Assembly (NCBI GenBank): GCA_963974055.1
Contig: CAXBCP010000067.1
Span: forward strand, 1 to 10,294
Length of the DNA: 10,294 nt
Direction of reading: 5' to 3'
DNA from: CAXBCP01 sp963974055
Lineage (GTDB): Bacteria > Pseudomonadota > Alphaproteobacteria > MPNO01 > UBA830
Shown: in pieces, positions 1 to 6,946 of the stretch
Layout of the letters: every line of letters begins with the position of its first letter
Position numbering within the stretch: position 1 is the stretch's first letter
The notes under the pieces: model-generated
Told to the model about the DNA's origin: nothing
What the model saw: the letters and a program-made list of their open reading frames with translations, nothing else
Databases searched by the model: none
Position numbers and translations under genes: made by a program

Positions 1-490
1 TGTCGTCGGCATAGCCCATGGTGTCGGGCTGGCCGCGGCCGAGCATGACCTGGAAATAGACCGGCTCCAGGCTGTCATTGTCGTAGCCGTGGATGACGCC
101 GGGCGGGCACGCGATGCATTCCCACGGGCCGAGACGGCGGGACAGGCGGTTGCCGTCCTCGTCCTCGACGAACACCGTCAGGAACCCCTGCAGGACGAAG
201 AACACTTCCTCGACCTCGTGCGTGTGCGGCGCATTGCCCTGCCCCGGCTCGACGAACATGATGCTCAGCGTAAAGCCGCGCGCCGGGATCGAATCCCCGG
301 CGCCGTGCTTGCCCGACCCGCCGGCGCCGATAAACCGGTGCTGGGCGCGCTTGTAGCCTTCGATCTTGGCGTCTTCGAACGCCGCCCAGTCGGGGACCCG
401 GTCGCGGAAGGTCGCGACATAGGTATCCATGATCTTCTCGATGGACCAGTCCTCGATTTCCTTCGGGCGGGGGTGGCGGGCAACGGACAT
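1..490 (-). CDS. Cupin-domain protein, 3' end cut by the window edge
   Basis: The reading frame opens at an ATG (488-490) and stays open for 163 codons to the window edge, so the C-terminus is missing. A purine-rich GAAGGAA lies about 9 nt before the start. Both cupin motifs are clear. Motif 1 is H89-T-H91-x3-E95-x6-G102, which matches HxH(x)3E(x)6G exactly. Motif 2 contains P-P-G131-x2-H134-x3-N138. The two His of motif 1, Glu95 and His134 would form the usual metal site of a small beta-barrel dioxygenase, isomerase or ligand-binding protein. It is the fourth gene of a leftward operon, 41 nt after the CMD-fold gene. Seen: the motifs and the open frame. Inferred: a metal-dependent role in the same catabolic route. 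The substrate is unknown. I am confident it is a cupin and not confident of any specific enzyme name. Confidence 0.88.
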   Translation of the reverse strand, partial: MSVARHPRPKEIEDWSIEKIMDTYVATFRDRVPDWAAFEDAKIEGYKRAQHRFIGAGGSGKHGAGDSIPARGFTLSIMFVEPGQGNAPHTHEVEEVFFVLQGFLTVFVEDEDGNRLSRRLGPWECIACPPGVIHGYDNDSLEPVYFQVMLGRGQPDTMGYADD

Positions 491-531
491 AGTGGGTTCC
501 TTCGGGTCGGTTAATCGAACAAGTCTAGTTA

Positions 532-1074
532 TCAGACGAGCTGCGCCGGCGCATCGTCCGGCGGGGTGGCGTCGATGGCGTTCGCCGTGGTCGAGACCAT
601 GCCGAAATAGCCGGCAACCCCGATCAGCGATACCAGGTCTTCCTCGCCGAACAGCCTTTCGGCCTCGGCATAGGTGTCTTCGGTCAGGCGGTGGGTGTTC
701 ACCAGCTGGGACGCGACCTCATGGGCCATTTTCTCGCGCGGATCGGTCAGCCCCGGATCGCGGCGGTGGTTGATCGCATCGATCGTATCCTGGTCGACCC
801 CGGCGGCGAGCGACGCCCGCACCTGCACGGCCCAGGGATAATTGGCATCCCAGAACCGCACCACGGTGAGGATCGCGATCTGGCGTTCGCGGCCGCTGAG
901 GCCCGAAGACCGGAACCAGTCGCCGACCTCCCCGCACAGCCGCATCAGCGACGGGTGGCGGATATAGGCCCAGTACGGCCCGGCGCGGGGGCCGCCCTTT
1001 TCGCCGATCTCGTCGTACAGCGCGCCCTGTTCGTCGTTCATGTCGTCGCGGCCGAGAATTCTCATGCGTGTCAT
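532..1074 (-). CDS. Carboxymuconolactone decarboxylase (CMD)/AhpD-fold protein without the usual active-site residues
   Basis: This is a 180-residue all-helical protein of the CMD family, close to the usual length. An AGAAGGG purine stretch precedes the ATG at 1074. The core runs from about residue 40 to 160; residues 61-84 (RERQIAILTVVRFWDANYPW and on) are the family's central helix pair. In CMD enzymes this helix usually carries a W-x-x-H or C-x-x-C signature. Here the aligned stretch reads Y-P-W-A-V-Q, with Gln84 where His would be expected and no Cys. The only cysteine is Cys47, outside the motif. It may therefore be a lactone decarboxylase relative with altered chemistry, or a non-catalytic subunit. 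It lies 19 nt after the LLM monooxygenase and shares its operon with an intact thiol/selenol AhpD-like protein, so a hetero-oligomer is conceivable but unproven. Confidence 0.85.
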   Translation of the reverse strand: MTRMRILGRDDMNDEQGALYDEIGEKGGPRAGPYWAYIRHPSLMRLCGEVGDWFRSSGLSGRERQIAILTVVRFWDANYPWAVQVRASLAAGVDQDTIDAINHRRDPGLTDPREKMAHEVASQLVNTHRLTEDTYAEAERLFGEEDLVSLIGVAGYFGMVSTTANAIDATPPDDAPAQLV

Positions 1075-1093
1075 AGACGTTTCCCTTCTTTTG

Positions 1094-2161
1094 TTATTCG
1101 GCGGCGGACGCCGCGATATTCAGCATCGGCAGCACTTCGTCGGAGATGCGGCGGATGGTCGTCATGTTCTGTTCGTGGGTCAGCCCGGCATAGCGGGTGA
1201 TGAACGAAATCTCGGTGAAGCCGAGATCGAGATAGGCCCGGATGCGTTCCGCCGCCTGTTCGGGCGAGCAGATCAGCGTGCGGCGGCGGAACACGTCGCG
1301 CCAGTCGTCGTCCTCGCACATATGCAGCAGCACCGAGATATCGGCATCGTAATCGGTGTCCCATTGCCTGCCGCGCATCACCTTGCCGAACGCGCCGGCA
1401 TGTTCCTGCAGGGCGGCCTTTGCTTCGTCTATCGCCTGTTCCTCGGTATCGGCGATATGGGTCATGAAGGCGATCATGCCCTTGCGGTCGGCGGTCCTCC
1501 GCCCCGCCTTTTCCCAGGTGTCGCAATACCAGCCGAATTTTTCGGCCACCGAATCCGCACTCATCGGATAGTGGTTCATCATCAGGTGGAAGCCGCGCTC
1601 GGCGGCGTTGACGAAGCTGTCCTTCGAATTCGACGCCGCGTTCCACACCGGGATTGATCCGTTCACGGCGGGCGGCCACGGCTCCAGCCGGTCGAACGAG
1701 AAGAACTTTCCGGCATGGGCGAACGGCTCGCCCGCCCAGAATTTCAGGCAGATATCGAGCCCTTCGGCGATGCGGTCCGGCACCTCGGCCTGGTCGATGT
1801 GAAAGGCGTCGAATTCGTGCGGCACGAAGCCCTTGGCGACGCCCATATCCACCCGCCCGCCGGACAGGTGATCGACCAGCGCATAATCCTCGGCCACTTT
1901 CAGCGGATCGCGCAGCTGCATCAGCGACACCGCGGGCGCGAGGCGGATGTTGCTCGTTTCCCGCGCCCAGGCGGCCAGGATGACCGCCGGGTTCGGCACC
2001 GCGCCGCCGTAATAGTGAAAATGATGCTCGGTCGTCATCGCCCGCGTCCAGCCGAGGCTGTCTGCCAGTTTCACGCTTTCGGTCAGTTCCTCGTAATAGC
2101 GCGTCAGCGACATGCCGTAGCCTTCGCGCCAGGTCGGCAGGTAGAACAGGGACAGGTCCAT
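1094..2161 (-). CDS. LLM-class flavin-dependent monooxygenase (bacterial luciferase-like)
   Basis: The product is 355 residues, normal for single-chain luciferase-like monooxygenases. These use reduced flavin (FMNH2 or F420H2) supplied by a partner reductase to oxygenate a substrate in a TIM barrel. The N-terminal strand is followed by T-E45-H46-H47-F, the typical EHHF segment of the family. L-S100-G-G-R103-V-D-M-G-V-A-K-G is the standard 'SGGR..lGva.G' flavin-binding stretch. I chose the ATG at 2161 because the protein homology begins there (MDLSLFYLPT). The frame extends further upstream, but only as an implausible Arg/Pro-rich sequence overlapping the preceding gene. An AGG lies 5-7 nt before the start. 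The start is only 7 nt past the stop of the selenoprotein gene, so the two are probably translationally coupled. The flavin reductase is not in this window, and the substrate is unknown. Confidence 0.92.
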   Translation of the reverse strand: MDLSLFYLPTWREGYGMSLTRYYEELTESVKLADSLGWTRAMTTEHHFHYYGGAVPNPAVILAAWARETSNIRLAPAVSLMQLRDPLKVAEDYALVDHLSGGRVDMGVAKGFVPHEFDAFHIDQAEVPDRIAEGLDICLKFWAGEPFAHAGKFFSFDRLEPWPPAVNGSIPVWNAASNSKDSFVNAAERGFHLMMNHYPMSADSVAEKFGWYCDTWEKAGRRTADRKGMIAFMTHIADTEEQAIDEAKAALQEHAGAFGKVMRGRQWDTDYDADISVLLHMCEDDDWRDVFRRRTLICSPEQAAERIRAYLDLGFTEISFITRYAGLTHEQNMTTIRRISDEVLPMLNIAASAAE

Positions 2162-2168
2162 CTGCGCC

Positions 2169-3275
2169 TCAGCCCCCGCCGCGGCCGGACGGAAAGGCGG
2201 TGATCCCGAGGGATTCCCGGAAATCCGCCGTCGGCGCAAGCCGGTCCTCGTCGATCGGCACGCCGGTCGAATCCGCGACCCGGTCGATCGCATTGAACAT
2301 CGACGCGACTGCGCAGGCATCGACCAGCGCGTCGGTGCCGAGGGCATCGACCACCGCCGCCCGCGCCGCGGTCAGCCGGTCTTCGTCGCCGCCGACGACC
2401 GCCTCGGCAAAGGCGACAAGCACATCGCCCTGGGGAATGCCGCCGCCGTCGCGTACCTCGCCGATAATCACGTTCAAATCGATGTCCGTTCCGTCATGCT
2501 GGCTGCTCGCACGGAGCAGTGCCGTATGGCTGGTGGTTCAATAGGCGCACTGGTTTATGGCGGAGACCCGCCCCGCCACCAGTTCGATCTGGGCGCGCGT
2601 GATGGCGCGGTAGTCGGTCGAGAAATCGCGCATCTGAACGCCGTTCAGGTAGTGGATCTCGTTCATTTCCATGAAGCCGTGGGCTTCCGCCGGCACCAGG
2701 CTCAGCGCGCGGCGCACGTTGGAGCCGGGCGGGCCGAAGCGCGGAATGTCGTCGCCCTCGGCATCGTCGGCGCCGATCCACGGCACCCAGGCGGGGCCCT
2801 GTTTCGCGTTAGGGGGGCGTTGCCGCGACGGGGCGCCGGGCTTCGGCGCCGGCAGCTTCCGCAACGGCAGTCCCGCCGCATGGGCGAAGGTATCGACCGC
2901 GACCGTCGAACACACGACGCCGATGATCTCGACGTATTCTTCCTCGGTCGTCCCGCCGGCCAGGCAGTCGTCGTACCATTTTTTCATCAGCCGGGCGGGA
3001 TCGGACACCACCCGGTGGACGACGTCGACAATGTTGTCCGGCAGGGCGCCCGATGTGTCATGCACGCCGTCGACGCCATAGGGCGACAGCGCCTCTTTCC
3101 GGGCGCGGCACAGCACGCAGTCCTTCACGGCGCGCACTTCGGCGGCGATCGCGACCCGGGTCTCCGCGTCGAGCCAGGTGCCGGGCGACGCGAGGCGGTC
3201 CCATGTGTCGCCATGCACGACCGCCAGGTCCCCCCGGACCGCGAACGGCGCATCGTCGTAATTCAGCTCGGCCAT
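2169..3275 (-). CDS. AhpD-like selenoprotein, read through an in-frame TGA (Sec246)
   Basis: I annotate one 368-residue protein, not two ORFs. The frame opens at ATG 3275 (MAELNYDDAP), meets TGA at 2538-2540, and continues in the same frame for 122 codons to the stop at 2169-2171. The TGA falls inside the motif C243-A-Y-[TGA]-T-T-S-H250. AhpD and the CMD peroxidase-like family have C-x-x-C-x-x-x-H there, so the TGA replaces the second catalytic Cys. The codons after it remain family-like: HTALLR, then the VVGGDEDRLTAARAA helix and MFNAIDRVAD. A nonsense mutation would not be expected to preserve these. A hairpin follows at SECIS spacing (separate entry). An N-terminal domain (about residues 40-135) has its own C53-V-L-C56, followed by a Pro-rich linker (about 138-165). 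The likely role is thiol/selenol peroxidase or disulfide-exchange chemistry. AhpD-like selenoproteins with CxxU are known from selenoproteome surveys. The alternative is a recent pseudogene. Confidence 0.87.
2501..2540 (-). promoter_or_regulatory. Putative bacterial SECIS hairpin directly after the Sec codon TGA
   Basis: Reading the minus strand, the TGA (2540-2538) is followed by 18 nt and then a perfect 6-bp stem, CTGCTC (2519-2514) with GAGCAG (2508-2503), closing a five-base loop CGTGC (2513-2509). GG (2523-2522) can pair with CC (2502-2501) below a two-base CA bulge. The first loop base is 25 nt past the TGA, and the second loop base is G followed by T. Known bacterial SECIS rules ask for a short apical loop with a G in its first two positions, roughly 16-37 nt past the UGA. 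This hairpin meets those rules. A weaker alternative, GCAC/GTGC with a six-base loop, uses the same bases. The pairing was done by eye and no folding energy was computed. Confidence 0.72.
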
Positions 3276-3301
3276 GGTGTTACTTTCGTCTATTCGCCCC
3301 A

Positions 3302-3330
3302 ATGACACGGGAAACGCCGCATCCTGTCAA
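3302..3330 (-). promoter_or_regulatory. Candidate sigma-70 promoter for the selenoprotein operon
   Basis: On the minus strand a perfect -35 hexamer TTGACA (3330-3325) is followed, after exactly 17 bases, by TGTCAT (3307-3302), which matches TATAAT at four of six positions. Transcription would start near 3295, about 20 nt before the ATG at 3275. This argues against the in-frame GTG at 3308 as a start, because it would overlap the -10 region. The 119-bp gap is shared with the divergent cupin gene on the plus strand. Confidence 0.42.
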
Positions 3331-3394
3331 CGCCGCCCGTCGCATAGGCGGATGAATAGTTCTATAGTCCGGGAAAACACGGGGGAGCAGGAAC

Positions 3395-3913
3395 ATGGCA
3401 GCCACAATCAGACGCGTCGTCACCGGCCACGACGCGAACGGCACCGCGATCGTCGCGATGGACGGCGCGGCGGAAAACATCCGGGTGCGCGAAGCGAACG
3501 GGCTGACGTCGACCCTTCTGTGGGTCGAGGATGCGACGCCCGGCGACAATTCGGGCGATACCGACAAGGCCGCCCGCGATATCGGCGTCGCGCCGCCCGA
3601 CGGCGGCTCGGTGTTCCGCATCGTCGAATTCACGCCGGACGACGACAGCGTCAGCAACGAGGAAATGAAAAAGGAACTCGGCCTCGCCCCCGACAGCGGC
3701 GGGCCGGTCCGCCATCCCGGCATGCACCGCACCCGCAGCGTCGATTACGCCATCGTCCTGTCGGGCGAGATCGACATGCTGGTCGACGAGGACGAAGTCC
3801 ACCTGAAAGCGGGCGACGTGATCGTCCAGCGCGGCACCAACCACGCCTGGGCCAATCGCGGCACCGAAAACTGCCGCATCGCCTTCGTGCTGATCGACGC
3901 CAAAGAACTCTGA
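3395..3913 (+). CDS. Cupin-domain protein with a degenerate first motif
   Basis: The product is 172 residues, with a strong AGGA ribosome site 4 nt before the ATG. The C-terminal half (about 105-170) is a cupin barrel. Motif 1 is degenerate: H111-R-T-R-S-V-D117-Y-A-I-V-L-S-G124 has Thr where the second His of HxH should be and Asp in place of Glu. Motif 2 is better kept: G140-D-V-I-V-Q-R-G-T-N-H150-A-W-A-N154. The N-terminal 100 residues form an extra region that includes an acidic stretch around residues 79-95. It resembles the 'GTNHAWxNRG' cupins often found beside aromatic or amide catabolic genes. Metal binding may be weaker than in the cupin at the left edge. It is followed 14 nt later by the MetE-like gene, so the two form one rightward operon. 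Function beyond 'cupin' is not assignable. Confidence 0.88.
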   Translation: MAATIRRVVTGHDANGTAIVAMDGAAENIRVREANGLTSTLLWVEDATPGDNSGDTDKAARDIGVAPPDGGSVFRIVEFTPDDDSVSNEEMKKELGLAPDSGGPVRHPGMHRTRSVDYAIVLSGEIDMLVDEDEVHLKAGDVIVQRGTNHAWANRGTENCRIAFVLIDAKEL

Positions 3914-3927
3914 AAGGAGCGACATCC

Positions 3928-5097
3928 ATGAAAACCAGCAACGACCGTATCCTGACCACCCATGTCGGCAGCCTGCCGCGGCCCGACGATCTTCTCCAGC
4001 TTCTGCTCGCGCAGGACCGCAACGAAAACGTCGATGCCGCCGTCCTCGAAAAGACCGCGTCGGACGCCGTGATCGACTGCGTACGCCGGCAGGCGGAACT
4101 CGGGATCGATATCGTCTCCGACGGCGAGATGAGCAAACCGGCCTACACGTTCTATGTCCGCCACCGGCTGACCGGCATCGCCGATGCCGGCGAAGTGCTG
4201 GGCGAACCGCCCGTGCGCCCGACCCATGCGGATGTGGCGGAATTTCCCGAGCTCGCCGAGGCGCGCGCCAGGGCCCGGGCGGGATCCGCCAATTCGCTGC
4301 CGCAATACTGCGTCGGCGATATCGCCTACAAGGACACGGCCCCGCTCGACGCCGACATCGCCAACCTCAAGGCCGCGATGGCCGACAATCCGGACCGGGA
4401 AGCCTTCATGAATGCGGCGTCGCCGGGCATCCTCGCGACCTTCATCCCGAACGCCCATTACGACAGCGAAGACCTGTATGTCGAGGCGCTGGCCGCGGCG
4501 ATGCAGACGGAATACGAGCGCATCGTCGATGCCGGGTTCGTCCTCCAGCTCGATTGCCCGGATATCGGCATGGGCCGCCACACCTATTACCAGAACGAGA
4601 CCGAGGACGGGTACCTGCGCAAGATCGCGCGCAACGTCGACGCCCTGAACGCGGCGACCGCCAATATCGCGCCCGACCGGATGCGGCTTCATATCTGCTG
4701 GGGCAACTACCCCGCGCCGCATACCCACGACATTCCGGTCACGAAGATCTTCCACGAACTCCGGCGCGTGCGGCCGCAGGCGCTGGTCTTCGAGGCATCC
4801 AACCCGCGCCACGAACACGAATGGGAAGACTGGACCGCGGCCGCCCTGCCCGACGACAAGATCCTGATCCCCGGCGTCATCGATTCGACCAGCAACTACG
4901 TCGAACACCCGCGCCTGATCGCCCAGCGCATCGGCCGCTTCGCCGACGCCGTCGGCTGCGAGCGCGTCATCGCCGGCACCGATTGCGGCTTCGGCACCTT
5001 CGCCGGCACCGGCCATGTCTACGCGTCGGTGGTGTGGGCGAAATTCGCCGCCCTGACGGAAGGTGCGGCGATCGCGACGGACAAACTGCGGGGCTGA
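3928..5097 (+). CDS. MetE C-terminal-domain-like zinc methyltransferase (cobalamin-independent methionine synthase family)
   Basis: The product is 389 residues, starting at an ATG with AAAGGAGCG upstream. It covers only the catalytic barrel of MetE and lacks the N-terminal half of the roughly 750-residue enzyme. All four zinc ligands of MetE have counterparts: H255-x-C257 (in LHICWGNY), E289 (VFEASN) and C353 (AGTDCGFG). The N-terminal THVGSLPRP is the classical start of this barrel. Known relatives of this length include core methionine synthases and alkyltransferases such as epoxyalkane:coenzyme M transferase. The zinc activates a thiol that accepts a methyl or alkyl group. The companion cupin and the opposite catabolic operon suggest demethylation or alkyl transfer in catabolism rather than methionine synthesis (inference). 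It ends 22 nt from the convergent transporter gene. A diverged copy of its last 177 nt appears at 7552-7728. Confidence 0.9.
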   Translation: MKTSNDRILTTHVGSLPRPDDLLQLLLAQDRNENVDAAVLEKTASDAVIDCVRRQAELGIDIVSDGEMSKPAYTFYVRHRLTGIADAGEVLGEPPVRPTHADVAEFPELAEARARARAGSANSLPQYCVGDIAYKDTAPLDADIANLKAAMADNPDREAFMNAASPGILATFIPNAHYDSEDLYVEALAAAMQTEYERIVDAGFVLQLDCPDIGMGRHTYYQNETEDGYLRKIARNVDALNAATANIAPDRMRLHICWGNYPAPHTHDIPVTKIFHELRRVRPQALVFEASNPRHEHEWEDWTAAALPDDKILIPGVIDSTSNYVEHPRLIAQRIGRFADAVGCERVIAGTDCGFGTFAGTGHVYASVVWAKFAALTEGAAIATDKLRG

Positions 5098-5119
5098 TTC
5101 CGCCGGGGGCGCCATCCGT

Positions 5120-5977
5120 CTACGGTTCGCCTGCCCGGCGCAGTATCGCGATATAGATCAGCGCCGTGGCGAACATGATCAGGCTGTATGTCGCGGCCGG
5201 GACCGCCACAAGGCCGCCGCCGAACAGCAGGGTCGCGACGGCGATGGCGAGCGTGCCGTTCTGCAGCCCGCATTCGATTGAAATCGCGATGCGCTGCTTC
5301 GCACCGGAGGCGAATATCCGGGCGACCAGGTAGGCCAGCACCATCATCGCGACGTTCAACGCCAGCGTGACCAGCCCGGCCTGCGCGAAATAGGCGACGA
5401 TATTATCGCGTTCCTTGAAGATCGCGCCCAGCAGAACGACGACGAACAGCACCGTCGATATCCGCCCGGCCATGCGTTCGAATTTCAGCGCGAACCCGGT
5501 CGCGAAACGACGGACAGACAGGCCGAGCAGCACCGGCACGGTCACGATCGCGAACACGCTGATTGCCGTTTTGCCGACCGACACGTCCGCCATCGCGTCG
5601 CCGCCGACAAACCATCCATGGGCGAACACCACGATAAACGGGATGGTGACGACGCAGACAAGGCTGATCACCGCCGTCAGCGATATCGACAGCGCCACGT
5701 CGCCGCGGGCAAAGGCCGTCAGGATATTGGACGTCACCCCGCCCGGGGCCGCCGCGATGATCATCACGCCGAGCGCGAGTTCGGGCGGCAGCGACCACAG
5801 GCTGACCAGTGCAAAGGCAACGGCGGGCAACAGGACAAGCTGGGACGCCGCGCCGATGAGAAAATCCCGCGGGTTCCTCGCCACCCGGGCGAAATCCGTG
5901 AAGGTCAGCCCGAGCCCGAGCGCGAACATGATGAACGCCAGCGCCAGCGGCAGGAAGACGTCGGTGACGATGCCCAT
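5120..5977 (-). CDS. Bile acid:sodium symporter (BASS) family transporter
   Basis: The product is a 285-residue, highly hydrophobic protein with about nine or ten membrane helices, usual for the BASS family, which takes up organic anions with Na+. Two signatures are visible. The first is the helix-breaking A-A-A-P-G-G-V-T-S-N-I segment in the first half, equivalent to the family's first Na+-binding crossover. The second is the E-C-G-L-Q-N-G-T-L-A-I motif in the second half, matching the 'E.G.QN..LA' crossover of the repeat. Start at ATG 5977 is supported by AGAGAGG about 6 nt upstream. It lies 47 nt downstream of the lysR gene on the same strand, so it is probably co-transcribed with its regulator and is a likely target of it. 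A role as importer of the acid substrate for the neighbouring catabolic genes is inference. It converges on the MetE-like gene; I see no clear terminator in the 22-nt gap. Confidence 0.92.
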   Translation of the reverse strand: MGIVTDVFLPLALAFIMFALGLGLTFTDFARVARNPRDFLIGAASQLVLLPAVAFALVSLWSLPPELALGVMIIAAAPGGVTSNILTAFARGDVALSISLTAVISLVCVVTIPFIVVFAHGWFVGGDAMADVSVGKTAISVFAIVTVPVLLGLSVRRFATGFALKFERMAGRISTVLFVVVLLGAIFKERDNIVAYFAQAGLVTLALNVAMMVLAYLVARIFASGAKQRIAISIECGLQNGTLAIAVATLLFGGGLVAVPAATYSLIMFATALIYIAILRRAGEP

Positions 5978-6024
5978 GAATCCTCTCTTTCGGTCTCTGG
6001 TTTACACGGTATTGCGGGAATCGG

Positions 6025-6921
6025 TCAGGGTGACCGGTCGCCCGCCGGGCCGCCGGCATCCAGCTCCTCGACCATGAAATCGATGAACGCGCGGGCGGCG
6101 GCGGTGATCCGTCCGGTGGACTGATAGACGCAGTACATGCCGTAGCGCTGGTCGATCTCGCCGGGAAAGAGCTCGACCAGCCGCCCTGCCGCGATGTCCT
6201 CCTCGACGAAAAACAGGGGCAGCAGCGATATGCCCAGCCCCGCCACGGTGACCTGACGGATAAAGTCCCCGTCATTTGCGATCAGCGGTCCGCTGACGTT
6301 TATCCGCCGGCCGATCGGCCAGCGCCGGCCGTACCCCGGCACCGAATCCACCAGACAGGGATAGGACGGCACGTTGTTGAGCGATGTCGGCGCGCCGTGC
6401 TGCGCGATAAAGTCCGGGCTCGCCGTCAGGGCAAGCCTGATCTCGCCGCATTTCCACGCCTTGAGCGAACTGTTTTCAAGCTGCCCGAAGCGGACGGCGA
6501 CATCGATCCCCTGGGCGACGATATCGGCGGGGCGGTCGTCGAGCAGGAGCTCCAGCCGGACGTCGGGGTACCGTTCGAAGAACGCCGGCAGGATCGGCGC
6601 GATCCGCCGCCGTGCCGGAAAGGGTGCGGCCGCGATCCGCAGCACGCCCGACGGCGCGTCCATCCATTCGCGCGCATTGTCGCGCAGCCGGTCGGTCGCG
6701 CCGACGATATCGACGCAATGTTCGAGCAGCTGCTCGCCCGGATCGGTCAGGGCGACGGCGCGCGGCGTGCGCCGGAGCACCGGCGTGCCGAGCCAGTCCT
6801 CGAGCTCCCGGATGATCCGGCTGACCGACGTGGTCGACAGGTTGAGGGACCTGGCGGCGGCGGCGAAACTGCCCTGGCGGGCGACCTCGGCGAAGGTCCG
6901 GAAGGCCTGAAGTTCGTTCAT
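6025..6921 (-). CDS. LysR-family transcriptional regulator
   Basis: The product is 298 residues, standard for LysR regulators. The N-terminal winged helix-turn-helix is plain: LQAFRTFAEVARQGSFAAAA, then the recognition helix region S-T-T-S-V-S-R-I-I-R-E-L-E with R-R-T-P-R-A-V-A-L-T-D-P-G following. The C-terminal effector domain (from about residue 90) has the periplasmic-binding-like form of the CrgA/DsdC-type group, including the typical G-L-G-I-S-L-L-P. I chose ATG 6921 because LysR proteins begin two or three residues before this helix. A second in-frame ATG at 6957 would place a perfect palindrome inside the coding region. Neither start has a strong ribosome site. It sits directly upstream of the BASS transporter on the same strand and divergent from a small membrane protein gene. 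Confidence 0.93.
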   Translation of the reverse strand: MNELQAFRTFAEVARQGSFAAAARSLNLSTTSVSRIIRELEDWLGTPVLRRTPRAVALTDPGEQLLEHCVDIVGATDRLRDNAREWMDAPSGVLRIAAAPFPARRRIAPILPAFFERYPDVRLELLLDDRPADIVAQGIDVAVRFGQLENSSLKAWKCGEIRLALTASPDFIAQHGAPTSLNNVPSYPCLVDSVPGYGRRWPIGRRINVSGPLIANDGDFIRQVTVAGLGISLLPLFFVEEDIAAGRLVELFPGEIDQRYGMYCVYQSTGRITAAARAFIDFMVEELDAGGPAGDRSP

Positions 6922-6927
6922 ATTCAA

Positions 6928-6946
6928 TATCCCGTATTTCGGGATA
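6928..6946. promoter_or_regulatory. Perfect palindrome, candidate LysR operator
   Basis: TATCCCG (6928-6934), five bases, CGGGATA (6940-6946): a 7-bp perfect inverted repeat ending 6 nt before the lysR start. A degenerate half-similar site, TCCCGGATTC, starts at 6971, 41 bp from the matching TCCCG at 6930, about four helical turns away. LysR proteins bind dyads near their own promoter and usually regulate divergent or adjacent genes, so autoregulation together with control of the transporter or of the gene at 7071 is plausible. The arms do not form the simplest T-N11-A box. Confidence 0.5.

Noticed and set aside
2169..2477. Stand-alone 102-residue gene beginning at a GTG
   Set aside because: It is in the same frame as the upstream ORF, has no ribosome site, and starts in the middle of an AhpD-like domain. 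It is the part of the selenoprotein after the TGA.
2538..2540. TGA as an ordinary nonsense mutation
   Set aside because: Not fully excluded, but it falls exactly on the redox Cys, is followed by a SECIS-like hairpin, and the downstream frame is preserved. Sec decoding explains all three.
3274..5097. 607-codon open frame reading into the MetE-like gene
   Set aside because: Its first 218 codons are Arg/Pro-rich and overlap the well-supported cupin gene in another frame. Family homology and an AAAGGAGCG ribosome site place the start at 3928.
3745..5115. 456-codon open frame antisense to the cupin and MetE-like genes
   Set aside because: It is a shadow frame caused by high GC at third positions. 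The opposite strand has intact zinc-ligand motifs and family sequence.
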